NCBI GenBank assembly: GCA_027575765.1
Contig: JANBPT010000081.1
Coordinates: forward strand, 16,961 to 80,960
DNA: 64,000 bases
Direction of reading: 5' to 3'
DNA from: Tieghemiomyces parasiticus
Taxonomy: Eukaryota; Kickxellomycota; Dimargaritomycetes; Dimargaritales; Dimargaritaceae
The position numbers and the translations under genes were made by a program. Below, piece after piece: positions 36,968 to 47,100 of the stretch. Each line of letters begins with the position of its first letter. Within the stretch, counting starts at the first letter, position 1. The notes beneath the pieces are model-generated. The model was not told the origin of the DNA, did no database searches, and saw nothing but the letters and a program-made list of their open reading frames with translations.

Positions 36968-39900
36968 ATGTGCACTGCCCGCACGCGCCGACAACCACTT
37001 CAGCCACCGTTACGCTTGCCCATGTCTACGCGGCGTGGCACGCCGCTCCGCGTCAACGTTCTAACCCGTATACTGTTCGTCAGTTGGGCTTGCATACTTC
37101 TCGCTGACGGCGTCCGCAGTGACCAGATCACTCCGGATGGAACTGGGCCCGGCCCGGCCCCTGCAGTCCACGACCCTGGTAGCGACCCGGATTTTGGTTA
37201 TCATTTCTTCAACGTGGTCGTCCGGCTCCACATTTTGGCCAGTGCCGGATACCTGGCCCTGTTTATCCTGCTCTTCGCTACCGTGATCCGCCTCTTCCCC
37301 GTGTCTCCTCGCGTCCCGGTCTACTCGCCTCCACGCTATCAGGCCAAGGGCCCCGCTCCGGATCCCACACGCCCTCCACCCCCGCCTCGGTGGGCGTCCT
37401 CCGCCGAAGTGGTTCCTGGCTCGTTCAATTCACTCCCCGTCGCCCCGGCACCGAGCTCACCGCCACCCCCTTCCCGGGCTCGATCGTTCTTGAACCGAAC
37501 GTCATCGCTCGTATCGCTGTCGGACTGGCTGGCTGGTCCCTCAACTCCTAGGACCCCCGCCCATACGGGCTCAGTACGGACGGCTGCGCCGTCTCCTACT
37601 ACCATCCCGACAACCCCGCTTCCCGCCCGACCAGGCCTCGTTCCACGGCTGTCATCCACCGCCTTATTGCGTCCGCGGCCGGTGCTTGATGCGTCCACCT
37701 ACTGGTCTGCCTTGGTACCCCGGTTGAGCTGTACTCTCGCCCTCACTCTCGTCGCCATGGAGGTCATCTTACTCTTCGCAACCATCTGGCTGGCCAATTA
37801 TCTGGACGCCCTTACCCACTTCCGTCTGCTACCCCTGGCCACTGCTCTCGCCCAGGGTCCGGTGAGCAACCCGGCCTGGATTCCGGTCTATTCCTGGCAC
37901 GACATGATGGACGCCACGCTACTCACCACCCTGTGGTACTACCAGACCTATCTCACCCAGTTGGCCCTGTGGCTTGTCCTCCCGTTCGCCTACTTCTTTA
38001 CCGAAACTGACCCAACCGCTCACTTTCTTGGTCGGGCCCGCGAGGCTCTCTTCACTACCGTTCTAGTACAGGTTCTCCAGGGCATCTCCGTGGCGGTCGT
38101 CACGCTGGGCTTTCTGGATCTACCTTCTACCTTGGCCGAGTCTTGGCTGTACTACACCTGGCTCTGCGCTCTGGGGCTTCCGCTCAGTTTGGTCCTGCTG
38201 CCGCATGGTCTGACCGCCTTCTGGGCAATGGTGCGGTCACTTCCCCTGCCCTTCGACCACCGACGGCGGCTGCAGCTCAAGATCGACATAATTGTGTGCC
38301 AGATCCAATCCGTGGAACGTGAGCTGGACCGCCTGCACTGGCAGCGCCGGCGCAGCCTGCTTGATCACCGGGCAGCAGCCGCGGCAGTAGAGAAAACGGA
38401 CGGCGTGCGGCCCCCCGCTGTGACGCCGGCCCGCCCCAGCCGGCGAAGGCACCGAACCCCGCCCGTTCCTAATTTAGGCGCCGCTGTGCCCCGCGTAGGC
38501 TACACCGTCCTCACCCGGCTGAGGGCTGCTACATCGCAATGGCACCGGCGGTTTCCTCCCTTGGCTCCACTCACCCGCGACCGTCTGGTCGACGGAGGCC
38601 GGGCCGTCGTCCAGCAGTCTCGCATGTACCTGTTCGGGAAGGATCAAACCAGCCGGGGCCAAACCAGCCCATCTCGCCCGTTCGCTTTTCCCTGGCGACG
38701 CTCGCTGACCACCCCGGCCGCGACATCCGGCGAGACCAACCGCCGGCCTCTTGCCACTACGCCCAAACTCAATCCGAAACGGGTCACCGTAGTGACCAGT
38801 GTCAATCAGTCGGTCACCGCGGGTCCAGAACCTGACGCCGTGACCCTCCTCCGCAAGCGCAAGTCTAAGCCCAGCCTCCGGCAGGAAGGTCCCGCCAAGG
38901 TAGGCCGCGGTGCCTCCCTGGCGACCTCCTCGCCACTGATGCGTCTCGACGAGGAATACTTGGTCGTCGCCCGTGACCCTAACTCAGCAGCACTAGCCCA
39001 GCCTGTCTCCCCGATGGAGCGCTCAGCAGGCCTCGATGTCCGCACGATGTTGGTACGCCGGACTTCTACTCCCGCCCCACGACTCGCAGACGCCCCACCT
39101 GTCCCCACATCCCCAATCCTGACGCCCGCCGACGGCTGGGATGGGCTGACGGTAGCTGCCCAACAGCTTACCTCGGCAGGCCGTGTCATGCACCAGACCT
39201 CGACCCAGCTGGAACGCCGTCGCCAGGACCTGTTGCTGCTTGATTTGGGCCACGACGCCACCTATCGCCGCCGTAATGCGGAGCTTCGCCGACTCTACGC
39301 CGACTACCGATTCTTACGGGACTTGACACAGCGCTCGCCTTGGCAGTGGAATTTATTATTCGCTGGAGTCTCCCTCTTGGCTGTGCTAGCCAGTCTGGGC
39401 CTGCTTGTCAACGGCGCTGCCAGTCTATTCTGGGGCGTTATTGATGGGGATCGTGACCTGGCCATCTGGGTGCACTACGGGCTGCCGCGGGACCAACGCT
39501 CGACCCATAGGGAGGGGTTGCCGGTGGCCTTCGACGTCCACGACTACGCGCAAGCGATTAACGCCGCCAACCGTACCGCCGAGCTGGCGTACGCTACACA
39601 GGCAACTGCTGTCGTCTTGCCATCGGCACCACCTGCCCCTGCCATTGCTACCGAACGCTCGCCTTGGTACAAACCGTTTCTCTCACTATGGCGGCCACCT
39701 GCCTCTACCGACGGTAGCACCGGCCGCTGGCCCCCCGGCAGAGTCGCGAGTACCCCCACGGAGTCAATCACGCCCGATAACCCCTGTCCGCCCCACCTAC
39801 CCTTTCCGTTCCCCCGACCGTATCCTTGTACAACAACTGATCTCGGGGCCGACGTAGCCATCCCCTCCGGTGCCCCCTTCCCCCTCGGCTTCCTACCAGG

Positions 39901-42850
39901 GACCGCCCCCTTCATTGACACCACTCCGTCTGTTAGTGATTACTACACCACGGCCCTGAACTTCCCTGATGGAGTGCTGGCCGCCCCGACCCCGGCCCTG
40001 GCCCCCGGCGCGCTACTCGTGGCGCTGGGACTCAGTCAGGTACTTCTGACCGGTTTCTTGCTCGTGCTCCTCGTGTTGGGCCTGCTCTCGCTGGCACGTG
40101 CCTTCCACCAGATTCCGGACGAAGCCACCGGGACCGATGACCACCACGAGCCCGGTGGCGCTCACACCGCTCGTCTGCGCCCTATTCGCTCACTCCGCAG
40201 TGTGTATTTCCATTTTCCGAATCTTCGCAGCGTGCCGCTGAGAACCCTCATTGTGTACTTGTTCGGCCTGCTAGGGCTTATGCACGTCTTTCCTACGCTG
40301 GCCCGGATCCTGGGCGTCTTGTCCCCCGCCGTCTGGGCCATGGCCACCCGCCCGCTTACGCGACCGCTCCGCCAGGTGTTAGAGACCTCGGAGACATGGC
40401 AGAGCCTCTGCGCCACCTTGGCCTGGTTCATCGAGTTGGTGGGGCACTGGTACCATCAGCTAGACGGTCGACCCGGGCAAGGTTTCTACGTCGCCTACCT
40501 GGCCCTGGGTGACGTTGTTCGCGGACTCGGTGCCACCGTACGAGCCCGCGTTGAGTCGGTGCGGCGCCACCCGGACGTGACTGTCGTCCGTGGGCACTTG
40601 GGCCGGGCTGTTCGGTTCGTAATGCGCCAGCTTCGGCGGACCGTAACCGTAAGTCGCCGGTGGTACAACGCCGAGCCTCCCGCGGGTAACTCGACCCGTA
40701 GTATCTGGACTCTGATCTACCGTCTAGGGGCCCTATGGTTAGGGGTGGCTCCTTTGCGCCGGCCCCTATCCGTAGATCCTTACATAACTCACCTCGACGC
40801 CCCAGTGCCGCCCACACTAGCGGCTCCCAACGTTTGCCCTGCGGTGACCAAAATTTGTCCATGGCAGTGGCCGTACCAATCCACGACCCAGTTAGCTGGT
40901 GCCTTACCCAATAGTGTAAAGTCCCCTCCACCATCGCTCTCAGCCGCCACACCCCGTTCGGACGCGTCAGCATTCCTCAAGCTGACCAAGTCTGACCTCT
41001 CCACGTCAGAAGTAAACTCCCCTCACATCGGACGGAGCCCGGCCTTCACTTGGTATCCACAGACGCCAGCCGTCGCGATCACGCCTGCCGAAGCGGACGA
41101 CGAGGAAGAGGAAGAGGAGGACCCGGATCTGACGTCCCCGCCACCGGTCCTGCGCGATCTGGCCGACCTGCTGGATCGCCCGTACCACAGCAACTCGGCT
41201 TCCTGGGCGGTCTGGTGGCACTGGCAGCTCAACCGGTGGGCGTCCCAACGTCGCCAGCGGGCCCAGCCAGATCCACCCGGAGTACTCTCCCAGAAGTGGA
41301 CCACGGAGGTAGCCCGAGTCCGTGCTTGGACGGTCCAACTGTACAGCGCAGCTCGATCATTGTGGCCCGACCACGCGTACTACACCTCCCAAAGACTTTT
41401 GGCGACCTGTCCACGACCCGATCGCCTGATATGCCTGGCGGACTTTCCCGCGAGTGGCGACCGGGGCGCGTGGTACGCCTACTGCAGCGTATGTCCGGGC
41501 GATCCATCGTGCGGGGATCGCGGACAGCGGGTCCTCACCGGCCTGCATATTTTGTGGAACCAAGCGGTAAAATGGAGTACCGATTGGATATGCCGACGGA
41601 TCCCTGCGGCCTGGCACGTCGGGTGGCAGGTGCTTCGCGCTTGGTACATGAGGATGGCCGAAACTGCAGGCGCCTGGCAGCCGCCCCCAGCGGCTGTGGC
41701 CCTCGTTCCGACCCGCACCGCCACCGTCTCCACGCCGGCCTACGACCTCTTCCTGGCCAGCCGGGCCTTGCTAACGACGGGGGCCACACAATTAGCTGAC
41801 CACCTCCGCCGCGCCACAGCTGCTACTGCCGGTACCTTTCGCACCTACTGGAATCGCCTGTCCACCCCGACAGTAGTGCCAACGCCCCGCCCCATCCCAT
41901 CTGAAGTCAAAGCCGCCCTGGGCACGGCCCAGGCCCGTCTCGCCGCCCTGCCCCCAGCCCCGCCTCCGCCGGTACCTGCCGCCTACTACCAATTGACGTA
42001 CGGCACCCCCGTGCCTGGCGATACCCGCGCCACCCGGCTTTACATTTACTACTACTATTTGGCGTACTACCAGGCTTACTTTGTACGCGCTATGACTACT
42101 TCTGCTGCCGCTCTGACGAACCCTCGTGTCACCGCCCCGCCCTCCGACGCCGAGTGGAAAAATCTATTGCAAGACCCAGCGTTCTCGTGGAGGACCCGTC
42201 GCTCCGTGTGGTTGTTCTGGTGGTTGTGGTGGAACAGTTTCCTTGAAGTCCACCAGCGGCGACCCCTGGAGTCACCATCGGTGCCTGTCCAGGCCGATGG
42301 TTTCTCTTTCGAGACGACATGGCCAGCCGAGACCAAAGTGCTGCGCCCGCTTGCCGCGGTGGCGCTCAACGTGGTATGGGCGGCCCTGGCCGTCTCTTCT
42401 GGATCAGCCCCTAGCATGCGCTACAGTATCTGGTCAGTCTACGCGAACGAACCGGCCTATCCGAAACACCTCCACGACCCGCTCTACAACACCTACGCGG
42501 CCCACTGGACCTCGCCGAACACCGATCCTAACGCCACACGATGGCTGCAGGCGTGGGAAAGTTGGCAGGCGGAACACTGGACTGCCGCTGTTCCTACCGC
42601 TTGGACATCGGGCAGGGCCGAGGAGGACATTTTGGCCCCCATGGTAGCACCGCCGTCGTTGGCAGATTCCTGGTTGGCATCCCCGCCCCCGGCCCCGCGA
42701 CTGCCTGCAACGTTGACTGAGGCTGAGATGGCCCAGCGACTACCGGTGCCCACTTTGTTGCAGGTAGCCCTTTTCCTCTTCCGGGCTGCCCTGACACTGC
42801 TACTGTCCTTCCGCCTCGTCGAGACCTTTGTCCATGTGTTTATGACATAG
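36968..42850 (+). CDS. Giant LMBR1-family multi-pass membrane protein
   Basis: 1960 residues from the first ATG (36968). The ATG at 37022 is an alternative and sits closer to a signal-like segment at 28-52. Hydrophobic spans lie at about 79-110, 253-281, 321-348, 363-385, 392-421, 792-826, 1015-1048, 1094-1125 and 1929-1959: nine, as in LMBR1/LIMR proteins. LPFAYFFTE at 338-346 is the family's third-span signature, and a helical charged segment follows span five as expected. Family members are usually about 500-700 residues. The excess lies in Ser/Pro-rich loops at 110-250 and 470-790 and in about 800 residues between spans eight and nine. That insert has an acidic run near 1376 (EADDEEEEEEDP), four Cys near 1490-1510 and unusually many Trp and Tyr (YIYYYYLAYYQAYF near 1692, VWLFWWLWWNSFLE near 1748). 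LMBR1 proteins act as receptors or trafficking/signalling factors; the role here is unknown. It reads through without stops; small in-frame introns cannot be excluded. Confidence 0.85.
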   Translation: MCTARTRRQPLQPPLRLPMSTRRGTPLRVNVLTRILFVSWACILLADGVRSDQITPDGTGPGPAPAVHDPGSDPDFGYHFFNVVVRLHILASAGYLALFILLFATVIRLFPVSPRVPVYSPPRYQAKGPAPDPTRPPPPPRWASSAEVVPGSFNSLPVAPAPSSPPPPSRARSFLNRTSSLVSLSDWLAGPSTPRTPAHTGSVRTAAPSPTTIPTTPLPARPGLVPRLSSTALLRPRPVLDASTYWSALVPRLSCTLALTLVAMEVILLFATIWLANYLDALTHFRLLPLATALAQGPVSNPAWIPVYSWHDMMDATLLTTLWYYQTYLTQLALWLVLPFAYFFTETDPTAHFLGRAREALFTTVLVQVLQGISVAVVTLGFLDLPSTLAESWLYYTWLCALGLPLSLVLLPHGLTAFWAMVRSLPLPFDHRRRLQLKIDIIVCQIQSVERELDRLHWQRRRSLLDHRAAAAAVEKTDGVRPPAVTPARPSRRRHRTPPVPNLGAAVPRVGYTVLTRLRAATSQWHRRFPPLAPLTRDRLVDGGRAVVQQSRMYLFGKDQTSRGQTSPSRPFAFPWRRSLTTPAATSGETNRRPLATTPKLNPKRVTVVTSVNQSVTAGPEPDAVTLLRKRKSKPSLRQEGPAKVGRGASLATSSPLMRLDEEYLVVARDPNSAALAQPVSPMERSAGLDVRTMLVRRTSTPAPRLADAPPVPTSPILTPADGWDGLTVAAQQLTSAGRVMHQTSTQLERRRQDLLLLDLGHDATYRRRNAELRRLYADYRFLRDLTQRSPWQWNLLFAGVSLLAVLASLGLLVNGAASLFWGVIDGDRDLAIWVHYGLPRDQRSTHREGLPVAFDVHDYAQAINAANRTAELAYATQATAVVLPSAPPAPAIATERSPWYKPFLSLWRPPASTDGSTGRWPPGRVASTPTESITPDNPCPPHLPFPFPRPYPCTTTDLGADVAIPSGAPFPLGFLPGTAPFIDTTPSVSDYYTTALNFPDGVLAAPTPALAPGALLVALGLSQVLLTGFLLVLLVLGLLSLARAFHQIPDEATGTDDHHEPGGAHTARLRPIRSLRSVYFHFPNLRSVPLRTLIVYLFGLLGLMHVFPTLARILGVLSPAVWAMATRPLTRPLRQVLETSETWQSLCATLAWFIELVGHWYHQLDGRPGQGFYVAYLALGDVVRGLGATVRARVESVRRHPDVTVVRGHLGRAVRFVMRQLRRTVTVSRRWYNAEPPAGNSTRSIWTLIYRLGALWLGVAPLRRPLSVDPYITHLDAPVPPTLAAPNVCPAVTKICPWQWPYQSTTQLAGALPNSVKSPPPSLSAATPRSDASAFLKLTKSDLSTSEVNSPHIGRSPAFTWYPQTPAVAITPAEADDEEEEEEDPDLTSPPPVLRDLADLLDRPYHSNSASWAVWWHWQLNRWASQRRQRAQPDPPGVLSQKWTTEVARVRAWTVQLYSAARSLWPDHAYYTSQRLLATCPRPDRLICLADFPASGDRGAWYAYCSVCPGDPSCGDRGQRVLTGLHILWNQAVKWSTDWICRRIPAAWHVGWQVLRAWYMRMAETAGAWQPPPAAVALVPTRTATVSTPAYDLFLASRALLTTGATQLADHLRRATAATAGTFRTYWNRLSTPTVVPTPRPIPSEVKAALGTAQARLAALPPAPPPPVPAAYYQLTYGTPVPGDTRATRLYIYYYYLAYYQAYFVRAMTTSAAALTNPRVTAPPSDAEWKNLLQDPAFSWRTRRSVWLFWWLWWNSFLEVHQRRPLESPSVPVQADGFSFETTWPAETKVLRPLAAVALNVVWAALAVSSGSAPSMRYSIWSVYANEPAYPKHLHDPLYNTYAAHWTSPNTDPNATRWLQAWESWQAEHWTAAVPTAWTSGRAEEDILAPMVAPPSLADSWLASPPPAPRLPATLTEAEMAQRLPVPTLLQVALFLFRAALTLLLSFRLVETFVHVFMT

Positions 42851-43046
42851 AATCTCCTTGGCGTTCCAGTCCCACATGGTTCTGGCCAATACGGTCGGCT
42901 AAGCCGGCATGCTGCCAGATTTTGCTAGAATTCGAAACAGTGACCACAGGCGGTTGGCTGTGGCCCGGGTCCATAAGCGTAGCTCCTACAGGTGAACCAA
43001 AATTCTTTGACCCCGTACCTCCCACCTCGACATGATAAATATCCCA

Positions 43047-43052
43047 AATAAA
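43047..43052 (+). terminator. Poly(A) signal of the LMBR1-like gene
   Basis: AATAAA on the plus strand, 197 bases after the stop codon, in a locally A+T-rich stretch. Confidence 0.5.
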
Positions 43053-43100
43053 TTCACACGTATTCTATTGCTAACGCGGAGGCCAACACACTGTGAACAC

Positions 43101-43106
43101 TTTATT
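43101..43106 (-). terminator. Poly(A) signal of secreted protein B
   Basis: AATAAA on the minus strand (TTTATT as written), 106 bases after the stop codon of the gene at 43212-44120. Confidence 0.55.
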
Positions 43107-43211
43107 AGTTGAGAAATACTGAAGAGGTGCGGTGACACGCCAGTACAGATACGTCGATGACTAGAATAGCGAAGGGGTAAAGACTAATGGCTCGGACCTG
43201 CCATACGGCTA

Positions 43212-44120
43212 TCACAAGCTGACGGTTGGGTCATCACTATAGTCGTAGGTATCTTTGGCCCAACATTCGGTGGACAACACGGCTTTGTGCGAGGGCAACT
43301 TGTTGAAGTCGGCGAAATACTTGGTATTGCTCTGGGAAAACACGTAGATGCCGATGCTACCGGGCTCGGTAAACTGACCCTCGATAGAGAGGCATCCGTT
43401 GTGGATCTCGCCATTAGCGAGTTTCATGCCGACCAAGAACTCCACATATACCTTCTGGCCCATCTCAAAGTCGGCTGACGCAGCGCTGGTGAATGGGTAA
43501 AGCTCGCCTCCTCGCTGGCCCAGGGGCATTTTGGTACCGGTAATATAACACCCGTACGGCTCCGTCTCGGTGACTCCACTAAAGATGGTCAGCCAGATGC
43601 TTCCGAATGCACGGCCGGACCCGTACTGCATTAGCTCGTTGACAAACCCACGGGGAAGGCTTAGGGTTTCACCTTTCGACGCGCCACAGAGGTTAATAAC
43701 TGTATCATTGGCCTGGCCTGCATGTAGCTCGGTGAAGGCGCTAAAATACTGCGCGATCTTCTTATGGTTACTGGTATCATCGAGGTAGCCGGGGGGTGGC
43801 GTGTCATAAAGACCAGACGAAGTAGTGGTGGCAACGGCGGAGGTGATAGCAGTGACCGAGCCGCTTGGCGGTTCAGTGGTCGAGGAGCTCGACGACTGTG
43901 CAGCGGAAACGGGGTCGTTCGACGACGGTGCGGCCGAGACAGGGTCGCTCGACGAGCTCGGCGCAAGGGAGGCGGCCTGGGGCCCGGAAGGTACGGCCTC
44001 GGCGACTACCGAGCCGGTGGGACCCGTAGGAGGCGTATCGCCTGACTGGGCATGTACAGCCTGGCTTGCAAGTGCGAAGACTAGCAGCAGCGTAAGTTTT
44101 CGATGACAGAGAAGGTACAT
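43212..44120 (-). CDS. Secreted protein B, paralogue of protein A
   Basis: 302 residues from the ATG at 44120; an in-frame upstream stretch would bury the signal peptide and is not used. A signal peptide (about 1-24, ending AVHA) is followed by a Ser/Pro/Thr-rich linker to about 110 that is probably O-glycosylated and includes a 10-residue tandem repeat (SSSDPVSAAP / SSNDPVSAAQ). A folded domain occupies about 121-270, with four Cys (135, 171, 233, 266) and a sequon at Asn128. Against protein A the domain aligns along its length: the first two Cys match (INLC with ITVC, GCYITG with ACYTKG), MGQKVYVEFLVG with IGTKLFVPQLKG, HNGCLSIEGQ with HSGFLLVDRN, and IGIYVFSQSNTKYFADF with LAIYTYSSENAHYLKDL. 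The Asp of VDRN in A is absent here. The role is unknown; a cell-surface or wall-directed function is plausible. Confidence 0.88.
   Translation of the reverse strand: MYLLCHRKLTLLLVFALASQAVHAQSGDTPPTGPTGSVVAEAVPSGPQAASLAPSSSSDPVSAAPSSNDPVSAAQSSSSSTTEPPSGSVTAITSAVATTTSSGLYDTPPPGYLDDTSNHKKIAQYFSAFTELHAGQANDTVINLCGASKGETLSLPRGFVNELMQYGSGRAFGSIWLTIFSGVTETEPYGCYITGTKMPLGQRGGELYPFTSAASADFEMGQKVYVEFLVGMKLANGEIHNGCLSIEGQFTEPGSIGIYVFSQSNTKYFADFNKLPSHKAVLSTECWAKDTYDYSDDPTVSL
43898..43957 (-). repeat. Two 30-base tandem units in the linker of protein B
   Basis: Two adjacent 30-base units with the shared frame GTGC...GGGTCG.TCGACGA encode the repeated SS(S/N)DPVSAA(P/Q) in the Ser/Pro linker. Unit length is a multiple of three, so copy number can change without breaking the frame. 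Confidence 0.75.
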
Positions 44121-47100
44121 GGTACAGAGAAATACTTCGCCTTGAACGACTCGATTGTTTTCTAACTGATGGTTACGAAGCAATATGCTTGGAGTGGACA
44201 CTAAATAGCTAGCTAACAGCGTACAGCGGAAAGCGGGGATAGTCAACCGGGAGCCAGTGCGTTAATAAACCAGTCACCCCCGTGTCGGATGCCAAGTGGT
44301 ATACAGGTCCGTGCGAACAAAATGGTCTGCAGGGCACGAAAAGAAGACGGTAAAGTCAAACAGATAAAGAGGCGACGGCGACAGAAGGACGTACCAGAGT
44401 GTAACCGAAAAATATTTCTCGTTAAAAGGCCACGGTCGTCAGGCTGGTAGGGCGATAGAAACGCAGCGGAATTGTCAACTGCCGGTGGTACAGACAGGGC
44501 GCGCAACTACGAGTCAACGAAGAATGAGACCGGTCGGAAATAGAGAATCTTCGAAATTTTTTGAAAGGAGATAAGACTGTTTGAATGGCTGAGGTGAGGC
44601 AGTTGGCCTGTTATATACATAGCCATCCCTCGTGGTTTAGGAGGGGGACTTGGGTTGACCCTCGCGTCAAATGACCGGATACTACGACGGCCATGGAAAG
44701 GAGGTGCGAAAGGGGAGGTGAGGGACGTAAACCAGAAGGCCAATAATGGACTGGGCCCCGCCGAAGGTCAGCGGCGGGGAGGAGAGTGAGGTGACAACAG
44801 CGGACGATGGCGCGCCCAACCCTACATATCCGCTAAATTACGGTGGGGATCCTAATTTACGTCCACGATGCAAGTGGCCCCACAACCCTTACCACAGCGG
44901 GGAGGGACAGCGAGTCGACCAGCCAAAGAACACGTATAGGCATTTCCCTCTAATCCCTTCTCTATTCCATCCTTTTAACGCCCTACGCGTACCTGTCGCT
45001 AAAAATTACCCCCGGCCCCAGTGCCATTAGCGGGGCCCTGAGGGCCCGATCGACTTGGTTCACTCCCCCCATTATCGGCGGGCTTGAACGAAGAAGGGGA
45101 GTTTCGCAAGTGAAAATATGGAAGGGTGGTGTATCACCGCACCCCTTGGCTATATCCCCGTGGCCGTGGAGCTCAACGGGGCCACCGCCGATGATGTGGC
45201 CCCAGCCGATGTCGATGGTCAAAATTGATGATTTGAGAGGAGGGCTACTTCTATAGCCTTGAATACCGTAAAGAGCCCTGTCTGAAACATGCCCGGTACC
45301 CCGTCGCGGTGCGTGTGTAACGTCAGTAGCGAGAACACGATGCATGACAGGATACCAGCCATACCAGTATCTGAAATACTGACCGGCGGTATAAAGGACC
45401 TTCGACAGTGATTTTACCACCGCTCTACACGCACTTGAGTGAAATATCGGACCCAAACCTTACCCTCCCGCAACTCCACCGTAGAGTACCCTACCCATCA
45501 CCGCAGCTAAGTTGACATGATTACTTTGCATGTGGGCTAGTGTTGACGGTGAGTTGAGGATAGCATACCGGATCTATGATAAGTACTAATTTGACGTCGA
45601 TCCATTAGTCCTACACTTCACTGTGGTTGATTTGCCGATCGGGTTGACAGCTCGGCCCAGACAATTGCCGACACGTCCACGGCAACGCAACCCTTGAAAC
45701 TGGTCAGGACTTCCCGTTGTGCGCGTCACACGAAAAGCAAACCCCGCATTATTTTCACTTTCATAGACCAACCGCTTCCGTTCGACTGGTTTCCAGAGCC
45801 TACAAGTAGGCCTTGTCGCCATTGAAATTGAAATCGAGGGTGTGTGTGTTTAGGCCACTGATTAAACCCTTGAGGCCGACATCGTCATTCGACAGGCTTC
45901 GATGCCATCATCCGCCATTATGGAACCAAACGTTGGACCCCTGCGGCCAGTGCATAACGACTGAGCCCGGCACCGGAGCATCGGAAGCGAGGGAGTGGCA
46001 GACCCTACCCCTCCCATCAAGATACGACCCACTCGACTTATTGTTCGTGTATTGCGCTTCCCCGTCCACCTCTCGGGCTAGCTTCCTATTATTTTTAGGT
46101 TGGGCGCAGATGAAGTTTTCTTTACTTTTTTTGTTTACACTGCAAGTCCTGCTCGACGCCTGACGCCCGCATAAGGTCTGAGGGAGAGACGGGGCGGCAT
46201 CCAGACCGGGGCCGGGCTATGTACCCTCAGGAGGTCTTTATTATTTAACCTTTCTTATGCCGTCCGACAAATAAAGTATCCGCGGCCTCACAAGGTTACT
46301 TACCGGTCACGAACTTCCACCGTGACAACCCAGCGAAGGTTGTCCGAGCGGAAGTTTCGCTATCCGTGAAGGATAACTGCCATGTGATGTACATGTAGTG
46401 CAGTAGGCCGTGGAAGCCGAATGGCCAAGTGAGCCCTTAGGCAGTGCGTTTCAGAGTGTGATTGCAAAACCGTCGCGCGAATACGACGGAACCCACAGCA
46501 TTTGTTGAGTTAATTGAACTCCGGCCGGTACTATGTACTTCGTACTGTAGGTGTGTGTGGTGTGCGACGCCGACTTCCGTGAAGCGCTTTACCTCACTGG
46601 TATGAAACCATCAGGAGCAGCCGAACAGCGTGAAAATCGCCAGCCCATGATAATAGAAACTCTTCACTGACTGGACCTCATCAACATCACCCTCATGATT
46701 AGCCGACAGATTGTCGGTCGTTCTTGCGCCATCAGACATCAATACGAAGCAACTAGGCTGCAACTGTGCACCTGAATCATCGTAAGCTCCGAATAATTGC
46801 GCTCCCTGGTGCGCTAGGGGCGACACCTTTAGACATCCTCTCTGTGGTAAACCCACCGGTGTGTATATTTAACGTGCAGTTTCGTCGCCTTATTTTGTGA
46901 TCATCAGGTGTTCAACAACGATCTCCAGTTCAGTGTATCTCTCCGTATTTACAATCTCCCCACTACGGCTATGCCTCCGCTTCAACGTTCCAATGTGAGC
47001 ACCTTAATTTGCCCGCATGGCCTCTCCCCGCCCCTCATAGTTTGCTGTTCGCGCCCTCGACTGTGGGCTCAGCAGGCCCTCAAATCCCCTACCCCGACCC

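Larger units (their letters stand above)
42851..43211. other. Tail-to-tail intergenic region
   Basis: 361 bases between the stops of the convergent LMBR1-like gene and secreted protein B. It carries one AATAAA on each strand, crossing over each other by about 50 bases, so the two transcripts may or may not overlap. Confidence 0.6.

Noticed and set aside
44746..45030. ATG-initiated plus-strand frame of 94 codons
   Set aside because: Composition is slightly protein-like, but there is no domain, splice partner or promoter element. Kept as unsupported.
44983..45456. A 157-codon minus-strand open frame
   Set aside because: No motif, no signal peptide or span pattern, no codon bias like the real genes, and no homologue recognised.
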